NCBI GenBank assembly: GCA_964058845.1 | Contig: CAXKVR010000060.1 | Span: 310,001-374,000, forward strand | Direction: 5' to 3' | DNA: 64,000 bases | DNA from: Carex sylvatica | Taxonomy: Eukaryota; Streptophyta; Magnoliopsida; Poales; Cyperaceae | Shown: positions 25,328 through 38,079 of the stretch, in pieces | Layout of the letters: each line of letters opens with the position of its first letter | Numbering within the stretch: position 1 is the stretch's first letter | The notes under the pieces: model-generated | Databases searched by the model: none | What the model was told of the DNA's origin: nothing | The model's input: only the letters and a program-made list of their open reading frames with translations | Position numbers and translations under genes: made by a program

Positions 25328-25373
<46 letters not shown>

Positions 25374-25754
25374 AATGGAGGCTAGCCATTAATATAGGTA
25401 TATATAATTAAATATATAAAAAGAAATCACCAACGGTCCAAAGTAATAACAGATGGCAAACTACGATATGCATATGCCAACTCAAACACATTCGATGGTG
25501 TAATACACTTTTGCTAACGGCTAATAGCACCTAGAGACGATGGTGTTTCTATTTTAACAGCATAATTAACGGCCGAAAAACTAATATTTCTGTCGGTCTC
25601 TAATTTCTAACTTATCGCATTGGAGCTTAACACCATCGGCTCATACCGATGGTGCATGGGTATACATTTCCTATCGGAGCGATAAGCATCGGTTCGACAC
25701 CCGATGGCAGAATGCGATTGCAACCTATAGCAAAGGGTTTTTTTTGTAGTAGTG

Positions 25755-26300
25755 AATTGTGCAAAAGTTGTTGAAACAAACTTAAATATTCAGTTACACA
25801 CAACAGGTTCAAAGAACTTTTGTTTGATCTTGCTACGTTCTTTAAATAATTTATTATGTACATCACTACATATATAAGAAAATATTGAAAATAAGAGGAA
25901 ACATAAAAGAAAAATAATTTTGTTGGCCTAGAAAATTTGGATTACAAATGAAAGTATTAGTTAAGTATAAACTAAAATTTAAATTTAAATTTGTACAAGA
26001 TTTATACATAGAAATGAAATGACAGACGACGTAATCTCCATGAGCATTGTTATCAACTCTCAAAAGTCAAAACAAAAATTAGAGGAGAGCATCTTGACTT
26101 CTTATAATAACATCTAGTTTTTTTTTTAAATAATATAAGAAAGAAAGAATAAAAAAGAATCAAGCAAGCTAGGCTGCAAGTGTCACCATCCGACAACATA
26201 GAAGAAGCATTTAAGGATTTTCTGTTCCCAGTCAGTGCACGCAGAAGAAGGAACACCATTCATATGTTAAAGCTAGAGGATCAGTCCTGGACCATTGATC
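25755..26300 (+). repeat. NLR-unit flank, copy 2 continued (no gene)
   Basis: Resumes exactly after the CACTA terminus and matches 2160-2690: 'gttgaaacaaactta', 'gaacttttgtttgatcttgc', then 'tatcaactctcaaaagtcaaa' and 'aagcatttaaggattttctg'. It is interrupted at about 26300 by the satellite array. A partial third copy is at 55555-55690. Confidence 0.8.
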
Positions 26301-26324
26301 CGAGGTGGATCAGAGGAGAGTTTA

Positions 26325-29300
26325 CAAATCTCTTGCTATATGGAGACACTACTAGTGTGCTCCAATGACCTTCAATTAGAGTATTGTATTAGGGTTGCAG
26401 CTACCATCTTCTCTTGCTATGGAGATACCTTCAATTGGAGTATTGTATTAGGGTTGCGACCACCCTCTTCTCTTGCCATCTGGGAACAATAATAATATGA
26501 TGCAAACATTCAATTGGAATGTTATTTTAGGGTTACAACTGTCCTTTTCTCTTACCGTCTAGAGACACTAATAGTATGTTGCAAAGACCTTCAATTGGAG
26601 TGTTGTATTGGAGTTCCAACTACCATCTTCTCTTTTCATCTGGAGACACTATTAGAATGGTGGTTTGCGCCATCAATTAGAGTGTTGTATTAGGGTTTCA
26701 ACCACCCTCTTCTCTTTCTATATTGAGACACTACTAGAGTGCTAGGAAAACCTTCAATTGAATTGTTGTATTATAGTTTCAACTACCCTCTTTTGTTGTC
26801 ATATGGAGACACTACTGGAATACTACAAATGTCTTCAATTGGAGTGTTGTATGAGGGTTGCAACTGGCCTATTCTCTTGCCATATAGAGACACTACTAGT
26901 GTGCTCCAAAGACCTTCAATTGGAGTGTCATATTAGAGTTGCAACTACTCTCTTTTATTGCCATATGGAGACACTACTACAGTGGTGCAAAAACCTTCAT
27001 TGCAGTGTTGCATTAGGGTTGCAATCACCCTCTTCTCTTGCCATCTGGGAACTCTACAAATGTGATACGAAGACCTTCAATTACAGTGTTGTATTAGGGA
27101 TACCACTACCCTCTTCTTTTGTCATCTAAAGACATTACTAGAGTGCTAGAAAGACCTTCAGTTATAATGTTGTATTAGGGTTGCAATTGCCCTATTCTCT
27201 TGCCATATGGAGACACTACTACTGTGATTCAAAGACCTTCAATTGTAGTGTTGTGTTAGGGTTGCAACTACTTTCTTTTCTTGCCATCTCGAGACACTAA
27301 TAGTGTGTTGTAAAGGCCTTCAATTGGAGTGTTGTATTGAAGTTGCAACAACTCTCTTCTCTTGCCATTTGAATACACTAATAGAGTGCTACAAAAACCT
27401 TCAGTGGGAGACACTATTAGTGTGTTGCAAAGACCTTTAATTGGAGAGTAGTATTGGGGTTGCAACTGCCATCTTCTCTAACCATCTAGAAACACAATTA
27501 GAGTGGTGAAAAGACCATCAATTATAGTGTTGCATTCAGGTTGCAACCACTATTTTCTCTTGCCATCGGGAGACACTACTCGAGTGCTACAAAGACCTTC
27601 AATTAAAGTATTGTATTAGGGTTGCAACTACCATCTTCTCTTGCCGTTAGGAGACACTAATAGATAGTGTGTTGCAAAGACCTTCAATTGGAGTGTAGTA
27701 TTGGGGTTGCATCTGCCCTCTTTTCCTTCCATCTAGAGACACTATCAGAGTGGTGCAAACACCATCAATTGGAGTGTTGTATTATGGTTGCAACCACCTT
27801 CATCTCTTTCCATCTGGAGACACTACTAGAGTACTACAAAATGTTCAATTGGAGTGTTGTATTAGGATTGTAACCACCCTCTTCTCTTGCCATATAGAGA
27901 CACTCCAAATGTGAGGCAAAGAACCTTCAATTGAAGTGTTGTATTAGGGTTCCAACTATCCTCTTCTTTTACCATCGCGAGACACTAATAGTGAGTTGCA
28001 AAGACCTTTAATTAGAGTGTAGTTTTGGGGTTGCAATTGCCGTCTTCTCTGCCATATGGATACACAATTACAGTGGTGCAAACACCATCAATTAGGGGTG
28101 TTATATTAAGCTTGTAACCTCTTCTCTTGCCAATTGGAGTGTTGTATTAGGGTGGCAAATACCATCTTCTCTTGCCATATGGAGACACTACTAGTGTGCT
28201 ACAAAAGCCTTCAATTGGAGTGTTGTATTGCAGTTGCAATAATCATATTCCCTTACCGTCAGGAGACACTAATAATGTGTTGCAAAGATCTTCAATTGGA
28301 GTGTAATATTGGGGTTACAACTGTCATCTTCTCTTGCCATCTGAAGACACTATTAGAGTGGTGAAAACACCATCAATTAGAGTGTTGTATTGGGGTTGCA
28401 ACCATCGACTTCTCTTGCCAATTGAAGTGTTGTATTAGGGTTCCAACTACCATCTTCTCTTGCCATATGGAGACACTACTGGTGTGCTGCAAATGCTTGC
28501 AATTGGAGTGTTTTATTAGGGTCCCAACTGCCCTATCCTCTAGCCATATGGAGACACTACTGGTGTGCTGTAAAGGCCTACAATTAGAGTATTGTATTAC
28601 GGTTGCAACTATCTTATTCTCTTACTATATGGAGACACTACTAGACTGCTGCAAACACATTCAATTAGAGTGTTGTATTAGGGTTGCAACCACCCTCTGC
28701 TCTTGCTATTTAGGGACACTACTAATGTCATGCAAAAGCATTTAATTGGAGTGTTGTATTAGGGTTACAACTAGCCTTTTTTCTTACCGTTTGGAGAAAC
28801 TAATAGTATTTTGCATAGACCTTCAATTAGGTGTGTCGTATTGGAGTTGCAACTACCCTCTTCTCTTGCCATCTGGAGACACTATTAGAGTGGTGCAAAC
28901 ACCTCCAATTGGAGTGTTGTATTAGGGTTGCAACCACAATCTTCTCTTGCTATTTAGGAACAATACTAATGTGATGAAAAAGACATTCAATTGGAGTGTT
29001 GTATTATGGTTACAACTACCCTTTTTTTCTTGCCGTCTAGAGAGACTAATAGTGTTTTGCAAAGACCTTCAATTGGAGTGTTGTATTGGAGTTGCAACTG
29101 CTATCTTCTATTGCCATCTGGAGATGGTACAAACACCACCAATTCGAGTGTTTTATTAGAGTTTTAACCACCCTCTTTTCTTGCCATCTTGAGACACTTC
29201 TAGAGTGCTACAAACACCTTCAATTGACCTCTTGTATTAGGGTTGCAACTACCCTCTTCTATGGCCATATGGAGACATTACTGGAGTGCAGTAAAGGTCT

Positions 29301-32300
29301 TCAATTGGAGTGTTGTATGAGGGTTGCAACTGACCTATTCTTTTTTCATATGTGGACACTACTAGTGTGCTCCAAAGACTTTCAATTGGAGTGTTGTATT
29401 AGGGATGCAACTACTCTCTTCTATTGCCATCTCGAGACACTAATAGTGTGTTGCAAAGGCCTTCAATTGGAGTGCTGTATAGGAGTTGCAACAAATATCT
29501 TCTCTTGTCGTTGAGATACACTAATAGTGTGCTACAAAAACCTTCAATAGGAGTGTTGTATTAGGCTTGCAACCGCCAACTTATCTTGCCATATGGAAAC
29601 ACTCCAAATGTGTAGCAAAGACCTCTAATTTAAGTGTTGTATTAGGGTTACAACTACCCTCTTCTCTTGCCATTAGGAGACACCAATAGTGTGTTACAAA
29701 GACCTTCAATTGGAGTGTAGTATTGGGGTTGCAACTGCTCTCTTCTCTTATCATTAGAGTGGTGCAAACACCATCAATTAGAGTGTTGTATTAGGGTATC
29801 AACCACCCTCTTCTTTCGCGATCTTGAGACACTCCTAGACTGCTATAAAGACCTTCAATTGGGGTGTTGTATTAGTGCTACACCTACCCTCTTCTCTTAT
29901 CATATTTTGACACTATTCAAGTGCTACAAAGGTCTTCAATTGGAGTTTTGTATGAGGGTTGCAACTGGCCTATTCTTTTGTCGTATAGGGACACTACTAG
30001 TGTTCCCCAAAGACATTCAATTGGACTGTTGTATTAGGGTTGCAACTACCCTCTTCTCTTGCCAAATGGAGACACTGCTAGAGTGTTGTAAAGGTCTTCA
30101 ATTGGAGTGTTGTATGAGGCTTGCAACTGGCATATTCTTTTGTCGTATGAAGAAACTACTAGTGTGCTCGAAATACCATCAATTGGCATGTTGTATTAGG
30201 ATTGCAACTAACCTCTTCTCTTGCCATATGGAGACACTACTGGAGTGCTATAAAGGTCTTCAATTAGAGTGTTGTATGAGGGTTGCAACTACCCTATTAT
30301 CTTGTCATCTGGACACACTATTAGAGTGGTGAAAACACTATGAATTAGAGTGTTGTATTAGGGTTGCAACCACCCTCTTAATTTGCCAATTGGAGTACTG
30401 TATTAGGGTTGCAACTACCATCTCTTGCTATAAAGAGACACTACTGGTGTGCTGTAAAGGCATTCAATTGGAGGGTTGTAGTACGGTTGCAACTGTCCCT
30501 CTTGCTATATGGAGACACTACGAGAGTGTTGCCAACACATTCAATTGGAGTGTTGTATTTGGGTTGCAGCTAACCTCTTCTCTTGCCATTAGGAGGCACT
30601 AATAGTGTGTTGCAAATACCTTCAATTGGAGTGTAGTATTGGGGTTACAACTGCGCTCTTCTCTTGCCATCTTGAGATACTATTAGAGTGTTATAAAGAC
30701 CTTCAATTGGAGTATTGTATTAGGGTTACAACTGGCCTATTCTTTTGTCGTATGAAGACACTCCTATTGTACTCCAAAGACCCCCAGTTGGAGTGTTGTA
30801 TTAGGGTATCAACCACCCTCTTCTTTTGCGCTTGAGACACTCCTAGACTGCTATAAAGACCTTCAATTGGGGTGTTGTATTAGTACTGCACCTACCCTCT
30901 TCTCTTGTCATATTTTGACACTATTCAAGTGCTACAAAGGTCTTCAATTGGAGTTTTGTATGAGGGTTGCAACTAGTCTTTTCTTAGGGTTGCAACTGGC
31001 CTATTCTTTTGTCGTATAGGGACACTACTAGTGTTCCCCAAAGACATTCAATTGGACTGCTGTATTAGGGTTGCAACTACCCTCTTCTCTTGCCAAATGG
31101 AGACACTACTAGAGTGTTGTAAAGGTCTTCAATTGGAGTGTTGTATTGGGGTTGCAACAAATCTCTTCTCTTGTCGTTATGATACACTAATTGAGTACGA
31201 CAAAAACCATCAATAGGAGTGCAGTATTGGGGTTACAACTGCCTTCTTTTTTTGCCATCTTGAGACACTATTAGAGTGGTGCAAACACCATCAATTAGAG
31301 TGTTTTATTAGGGTTTCAACCACTCTCGTATTTTGCCATCTTGAGACACTACTAGAGTGCTAGAATGACCTTCAATTGGAGTGTTGTATTAGGGTTTCAA
31401 CTACCTTCTTCTCTTCTCTTGCCATCTTGAGACACTAATAGTGTGTTCCAAAGGCCTTCAATTGGAGTATTGTATTCGAGTTGCAACAGCCCTCTTCTCT
31501 TGTCGTTAGGATACACTAGTTGAGTACGACAAAAACCTTTAATAGGAGTGTTGTATTAGGCTTGCAACCACCCCCTTCTCTTGTCATATGGGGACACTCC
31601 AAATGTGATGTAAGGACCTTCAATTGAAGTGTTGTATTATGGTTACAACTACCCTTTTCTCTTGCCATCTTGAGACACTATTAGAGTGGTGCAAACAACA
31701 TCAATTAGAGTGTTGTATTAGAGTTTCAACCACCCTCTTCTTTTGCCATCTTGAGACACTACTAGAGTGCTAGAATGACCTTCAATTGGACTGTTGTATT
31801 AGGGCTGCAACTACCTTCTTCTCTTGTCATATAGAGAGACAGTACTGGAGTGCTGCAAAGGTCTTCAATTGGAGTTTTGTATGAGGATTGCAACTGGCCT
31901 ATTCTTCAGTCATATGGAGACAATACTAGTGTGCACCAAATACTTTCAATTAGAGCGTTGGATTAAGGTTGCAACTACTCTCTTCTCTTGCCATCTTGAG
32001 ACACTAATAGTGTGTTACAAAGGCGTTCAATTAGAGTGTTGTATTGGAGTTGCAAGAACCTCTTGAAGTTATGATACACTAATAGAGTGATACAAAAACC
32101 TTTTAATAGGAGTGTTGTATTAGGCTTGCAACTACCCTCTTCGCTTGCCACATGGGGACACTCCAAATGTGATGCAAAGACCTTCAATTGAAGTGTTGTA
32201 TTAGGGTTACAACTACCCTCTTCACTTCCCATTAGGTGACACTAATAGTGTGTTTCAAAGACCTTCAATTGGAGTGCAGTATTGGGGTTACAACTGCCTT

Positions 32301-35300
32301 GTTTTCTTGCCATCTTGAGACACTATTAGAGTAGTGCAAACACCATCAATTAGAGTGTTTTATTAGGGTTTCAACCACTATCGTATTTTTCCATCTTGAG
32401 ATTCTACTAGAGTGCTAGAATGACCTTCCATTGGAGTGTTGTATTATGGTTGCAACTACCTTCTTCTCTTGTCATATAGAGAGACACAACTGGAGTGCTG
32501 CAAAGGTCTTCAATTGGTTTGTTGCATGAGGGTTGCAACTGGCCTATTCTTTTGTCGTATGGAGCCACTATTAGTGTGCTCCAAATACCTTCAATTGGAA
32601 TATTGTATTAGGGCTGCAACTACTCTCTTCTCTTGCCATCTGGAGACACTAATAGTGTGTTCCAAAGGCCTTCAATTGCAGTATTGTATTGGAGTTGCAA
32701 CAACCCTCTTCTCTTGTCGTTAGGATACACTAATTGAGTACGACAAAAACCATCAATAGGAGTGCAGTATTGGGGTTACAATTGCCTTCTTTTCTTGCCA
32801 TCTTGAGACACTATTAGAGTGGTGCAAACACCATCAATTAGAGTGTTTCATTAGGGTTTCAACCACTCTCGTATTTTGCCATCTTGAGACACTACTAGAG
32901 TGCTAGAATGACCTTCAATTGGAGTGTTGTATTAGGGTTGCAACTACCTTCTTCTCTTCTCTTGCCATCTGGAGACACTAATAGTGTGTTCCAAAGGCCT
33001 TCAATTGCAGTATTGTACTAGAGTTGCAACAACCCTCTTCTCTTGTCGTTAGGATACACTAATTGAGTACGACAAAAACCATCAATAGGAGTGCAGTATT
33101 GGGGTTACAACTGCCTTCTTTTCTTGCCATCTTGAGACACTATTAGAGTGGTGCAAACACCATCAATTAGAGTGTTTCATTAGGGTTTCAACCACTCTCG
33201 TATGTTGCCATCTTGAGACACTACTAGAGTGCTAGAATGACCTTCAATTGGAGTGTTGTATTAGGGTTGCAACTACCTTCTTCTCTTCTCTTGCCATCTG
33301 GAGACACTAATAGTGTGTTCCAAAGGCCTTCAATTGGAGTATTGTATTGGAGTTGCAACAACCCTCTTCTCTAGTCGTTAGGATACACTAATTGAGTACG
33401 ACAAAAACCTTCAATAGGAGTGTTGTGTTAGGCTTGCAACCACCCTCTTCTCTTGCCATATGGGGGCACTCCAAATGTGATGTAAGGACCTTCAATTGAA
33501 GTGTTGTATTATGGTTACAACTACCCTTTTCTCTTGCCATCCTGAGACACTATTAGAGTGGTGCAAACAACATCAATTAGAGTGTTGTATTAGAGTTTCA
33601 ACCACCCTCTTCTTTTGCCATCTTGAGACACTACTAGAGTGCTAGAATGACCTTCAATTGGAGTGTTGTATTAGGGCTGCAACTACCTTCTTCTCTTGAC
33701 ATATAGAGAGACACTACTGGAGTGCTGCAAAGGTCTTCAATTGGTTTGTTGCATGAGGGTTGCAACTGGCCTATTCTTTTGTCGTATGGAGCCACTACTA
33801 GTGTACTCCAAATACCTTCAAATGTTGTATTAGGGATGCAACTACTCTTCTCTTCCATCTGGAGACACTAATAGTGTGTTCCAAAGGCCTTCAATTGGAG
33901 TATTGTATTAGAGTTGCAACAACCCTCTTCTCTTGTCGTTATGATACACTAATTGAGTACGACAAAAACCATCAATAGGAGTGCAGTATTGGGGTTACAA
34001 CTGCCTTCTTTTCTTGCCATCTTGAGACACTATTAGAGTGGTGCAAACACCATCAATTAGAGTGTTTTATTAGGGTTTCAACCACTCTCGTATTTTGCCA
34101 TCTTGAGACACTACTAGAGTGCTAGAATGACCTTCAATTGGAGTGTTGTATTAGGGATGCAACTACCTTCTTCTCTTGTCATATAGAGAGACACTAGTGG
34201 AGTGCTGCAAAGGTCTTCAATTGGTTTGTTGCATGAGGGTTGCAACTGGCCTATTCTTTTGTCGTATGGAGCCACTACTACTATGCTCCAAATACCTTTA
34301 ATTGGAATGTTGTATTAGGGCTGCAACTACTCTCTTCTCTTGCCATCTTGAGACACTAATAGTGTGTTCCAAAGGCCTTCAATTGGAGTATTGTATTGGA
34401 GTTGCAACAACCCTCTTCTCTTGTCGTTAGGATACACTAGTTGAGTACGACAAACACCTTTAATAGGAGTGTTGTATTAGGCTTGCAAGCACCATCTTCT
34501 CTTGTCATATGGGGACACTCCAAATGTGATGTAAGGACCTTCAATTGAAGTGTTGTATTATGGTTACAACTACCCTTTTCTCTTGTCATCCTGAGACACT
34601 ATTAGAGTGGTGCAAACAACATCAATTAGAGTGTTGTATTAGAGTTTCAACCACCCTCTTCTTTTGCCATCTTGAGACACTACTAGAGTGCTAGAATGAC
34701 CTTCAATAGGAGTGTTGTGTTAGTTTTGCATCTAGCCTATTCTTTTGTCGTTTGGAGACTCCTAGTGTGGTCCAAAGACCTCCAATTGGAGTGTCGTGTT
34801 AGGGTTTCAATTACTCTTTTCTCTTGTCCTATAGAGAACCTACTAAAGTACTACAACAAAATCTTCAATTGGAGTGTTGTTTTTGGGTAGCAACCACCCT
34901 CTTCTCTTACCATATAGGGACAATCCAAATGTGATGCAACGACCTTCAATTGAAGCGTATTAGGGTTTTAACTACCCTCTTCTCTTGCTGTCGCGAGACA
35001 CTAATAGTGAGTTGCGAAGACCTTCTATTGGATTGTAGTATTGGGGTTGCAACTGCTGCCTTCCTTGTCATTTGTACACACAATTAGAGTGGTGCAAACA
35101 CCATCAATTACATTGTTGTATTAGGCTTGCAAACTCCCTCTTCTCTTGCCAACTGGAGTGTTGTATTAGGTTGGAAACTACCCTCTGCTCTTGCCATTGG
35201 GAGACACTACAGGTGCGCTGCTAAAGCCTTCAATTGGAGTGTTGTATTGGAGTTGCAACAACCTCTTCTCTTGCTGTCAGAGGACACTAATAGTGTGCTG

Positions 35301-35795
35301 TAAAGATCTGCAATTTGAGTGTAGTATAAGGGCTGCAACTATCATCTTCTCTTGCCATCAGGAGACACTGTTAGAGTGGTGAAGACACCATCAATTAGAT
35401 TGTTGTATTAGGGTTGCAACCACCATCTTCTCTTGCCAATTAGAGTGCTATATTAGGGTTGTAACTATCATCTTCTCTTGCCATATGGAGACACTGTTGG
35501 TGTACTGTAAAGGCATTCAATTTGAGTGTTCTATTAGGGTTCGAACTGCCATATGGAGACACTACTGGTGCGCTGCAAAGGCCTTCAATTGGAGTGTTGT
35601 ATTACAATTGCAAGTATCCTGTTCTCTTGCTATATGGAGACACTAATAGAGTGCTGGAAACACATTCAATTAGAGTGTTGTATTAGGGTTGCAACCAATC
35701 TCTTCTCTTGCCATTTAGGGACACAACTAATGTGATGCAAAGACATTCAATTGGAATGTTGTATTAGGGTTACAACTACCATTTTCTTTTACCAG
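26325..35795 (+). repeat. 81-bp satellite array, about 117 copies
   Basis: A continuous head-to-tail array of about 9.5 kb. The monomer contains, in order, GGAGACACTACTAGTGTGCT, then 'caaagacc', TTCAATTGGAGTGTTGTATT, 'agggttgcaac' and 'tacc(c)tcttctcttgccat'. The period is 81 bp (27 codons). Variants fall into recurring subtypes: one with 'gtgtagtattgggg', one with 'actattagagtggtgcaaacaccatcaatta', one with 'gtatgagggttgcaactggcctattcttttgtc', and others. The right half (31.2-34.7 kb) shows higher-order repetition of multi-monomer blocks. Because 81 is a multiple of 3, open frames of up to about 157 codons run through several monomers. They are a by-product of the period, with no ATG context, signal or domain, and I do not call them genes. 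Confidence 0.95.
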
Positions 35796-36284
35796 AGGTC
35801 ATCAAGGAAGGTCTAGTTCATAGGCAAGGGTCTGGTTCAAGTTTTAGACCCATTTGAGCACATTTAAACCATTCATTTTGTACCAGAAGCAAGAAAAAGA
35901 AGAATCAAATATTTCAAATTCATAAAACCATCATTTAAGAGTATTTCAAGGCTGCCGGAACATGGCATTTTGCAGGGAGATCCTTGATTTATGAAAATCA
36001 CATTTTTGGTCCTTCTCACTTGATTAAAAGGACAAGATCATCAATACTTCATGGATCTAAAGATGTAAATGACATGTAGCAACTGGTATTGTTGTATTTT
36101 TACATTTTAGACCTTAGTCTTTCACTAATAATTAGAGTTCCCAGCAATTCTACAACAAGGCTGCAACAACACTTAGTGTGGTTCAAGGGCTAGCTGCTAG
36201 TTTATTACTCTATTTTTTTTTATACGGATGTAAGTCGCTTATCGCATTGATTTATTTTTATTAATTTGTATTTTCAATTTATTT
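35796..36284 (+). other. Unidentified segment at the right edge of the satellite
   Basis: About 490 bp without 81-bp units and without a visible partner in the array-free copy 1. Phrases such as 'ttacattttagaccttagtc' and 'ggtccttctcacttgattaaaaggac' have the feel of LTR-retrotransposon terminal sequence, but I see no TG...CA ends, primer-binding site or coding region. It may be the non-repetitive part of the element that carried the satellite in. Confidence 0.35.
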
Positions 36285-37720
36285 AAAATATTTGTGTTAT
36301 AATATTGTTTCGCAAAATGTTCCATCAGCTAGTACTTTGACTACGCATCTTGATTTTTAAATATGATATGTACGATAAAATATTATCCATGGCTACTTTT
36401 TAATTCTTTTTACCTTTTGTTATTATACTTTTAGAATGAAAAAAAATTATTGTTATGGAATGGTTATTTATTAAAATTAAATGATCTGTCTATATATTCT
36501 AAGAGGGAGCCAATATCTCATTAATTTTTTTCATACCTCATCATACCTCATATTTTATATTTTGGTTTTCAAAGTCTAAACGGTTGATCCGAACTGCTCA
36601 ATATAATATTTATACTAAAATATGTCTGGGGATAAAATTTTATACTTTTTGAAATTTTTTTACTATTTTTTAAGATATGTACAAAATCATTGTTTTTGGA
36701 CCATTCAAAAAACAGTGATTTTTTACTTATCTTAAAAAATAGTAAAAAAATTTCACCCCCAACCATATTTTAGTATGGATATCATGTTGAACAGTTCGGA
36801 TTGACAATTCATAAAAAAATTGTAAACTATTTTTTATTGACAAAATTTTAATGTTTATACAAAATTTAATATTTATCACATTAAGCGACTCAGAATATGG
36901 ATATACAGTTTGAATTTAATTATAAAATTTTGGAGTCAAAACAATGCTGATTTGTATTTGACACATCAAGCGGCTGAGATGAATGATTTTAATTTCAAAT
37001 TATCAAATTTTGGAGTCAAAACATATTGTCAATCTGTATTTTGTAAATCACTATAACATAACTCTTAATTTAGATAATTTAGTTCATCAAAGTGAGGGCC
37101 AAGGGAACAGGACCAGCGGATTAGGATAGGTGTTCATTGAACGTTTTATGGAATGGGATAGATTCTTATATGTGGATTCATGCTCCTCCTTATCATCATC
37201 ATTGTTATTATTATTATTATTTAATTTTGCAATAATAAGGCATATTGGCAAAATCAATTGTTTTGTTCTATAAAAAAAAGTATAGAAGTTGGAAAACAGA
37301 AAATTTAATTTTTGACAGGATTAATTTGTAAATCACATTGAACGGTTGAATTAGTCAATCAAAACACTAACATGCAACACCGGATGATTAATTAATTGCT
37401 ATATTATTATTTATAGCCTTAGCATTATACTATATGTTGTCCTTTTTCAGTTCAGAATATATATGTTGTCAAGACATGCAACATTATAATATTGTTATGA
37501 TAATTATATAAGAACATTTTTTTTAGTTAAAAAGGGAACTATATATATATTATCGTTAACTTGCAGCAAGAAAAAATTGAGAGTCACCTGAAGTTCTCAT
37601 ATATACTAAAGTTTGCAGATATGGTTGTTGTGATAGGGCTTCAAGTACTTCGTTGGACATAATCTTCACATCCAAATGTTAGCAAGGCCTTCATAGCAAT
37701 TCTTAACATCACATATCTAT
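36285..37720 (+). repeat. NLR-unit flank, copy 2 continued (no gene)
   Basis: Bases 36305-36450 match 3010-3150 ('ttccat.agctagtactttgac'). Bases 36850-37000 and 37320-37375 match 58605-58690 and 58755-58800 ('ggtcaatcaaaac.ctaacatg' in the third copy). Bases 37565-37720 match 58875-59030 ('aaagtttgcagatatgg.tgttgtgat'). No gene. Its end (37712-37720) is the left target duplication of the MULE. Confidence 0.75.
36490..36800. mobile_element. Decayed foldback MITE, F2-like
   Basis: Imperfect inverted repeat centred near 36690 ('aaaatcattgtttttgg' / 'aaaacagtgatttt'), with arms holding 'ccgaactg' and 'aacagttcgg'. Layout resembles 21022-21425. The outer ends are worn and no target duplication is seen. 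Confidence 0.55.
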
Positions 37721-37948
37721 CGGCCATTTTTATTAATACCCCTAAAAAAAAACTAAATTTTAACAATGCCCCTGCCATTTTTTTTTTTTTATTCCTGCCC
37801 CGACCGCCAGGCCCACTGGCGGCCCATTTATTGAAGGAAACCGCCAGGGCCCAAGGCGGTCCACTACCCCAACCAAACCACCCCACTCCTGGGCGGTCCA
37901 CTACCCCAAGCAAACCGCCCCCTCCCCTGGCGGTCCAATAGGCATTAT
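37721..37948 (+). repeat. MULE left TIR
   Basis: About 230 bp complementary to 43241-43471 with few mismatches. Subterminal copies of the 'ggcggtccactaccccaa' motif, broken by C-run length differences between the two ends. It probably holds the transposase promoter, as in other MULEs. The first transcribed exon may end at the donor GACAG|GTATT at about 38038. Confidence 0.88.
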
Positions 37949-38079
37949 ATTTTCTCTCCTGCCTCATTCTCTCTCTTCTCTGCCTCATTCCTCATTCCGA
38001 ACAAAATCGAATTCGCGCTCGTCTCCTGTAACGACAGGTATTATTTTGTAAATTCTTTTTAATTATTACTAATTAGTCA

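Larger units (their letters stand above)
21430..25754 (+). mobile_element. Decayed CACTA (En/Spm-type) element A
   Basis: The right terminus is clear. The plus strand ends '...ttttttgtAGTAGTG' at 25754, the complement of a CACTACTACAAAAAA CACTA terminus, and the next base resumes the NLR flank (25755 matches 2160). A subterminal hairpin CACCATCGG/CCGATGGTG lies at 25631-25654, and further 'cgatgg' motifs nearby suit CACTA subterminal repeats. I did not find the left terminus; the start given is approximate. Two foldback elements (22146-22334 and 24914-25323) have inserted into it. Confidence 0.6.

Noticed and set aside
26758..32723. Open frames of 60-157 codons with Cys-rich 27-residue repeats in the satellite
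   Set aside because: The 81-bp period is a multiple of 3, so any stop-free frame repeats. Frames end wherever a monomer has an indel or substitution, and there is no gene structure or domain.
26325..35795. Possible CRISPR-like array
   Set aside because: Repeats are contiguous with no unique spacers, the monomer varies along its whole length, and the DNA is plant nuclear.
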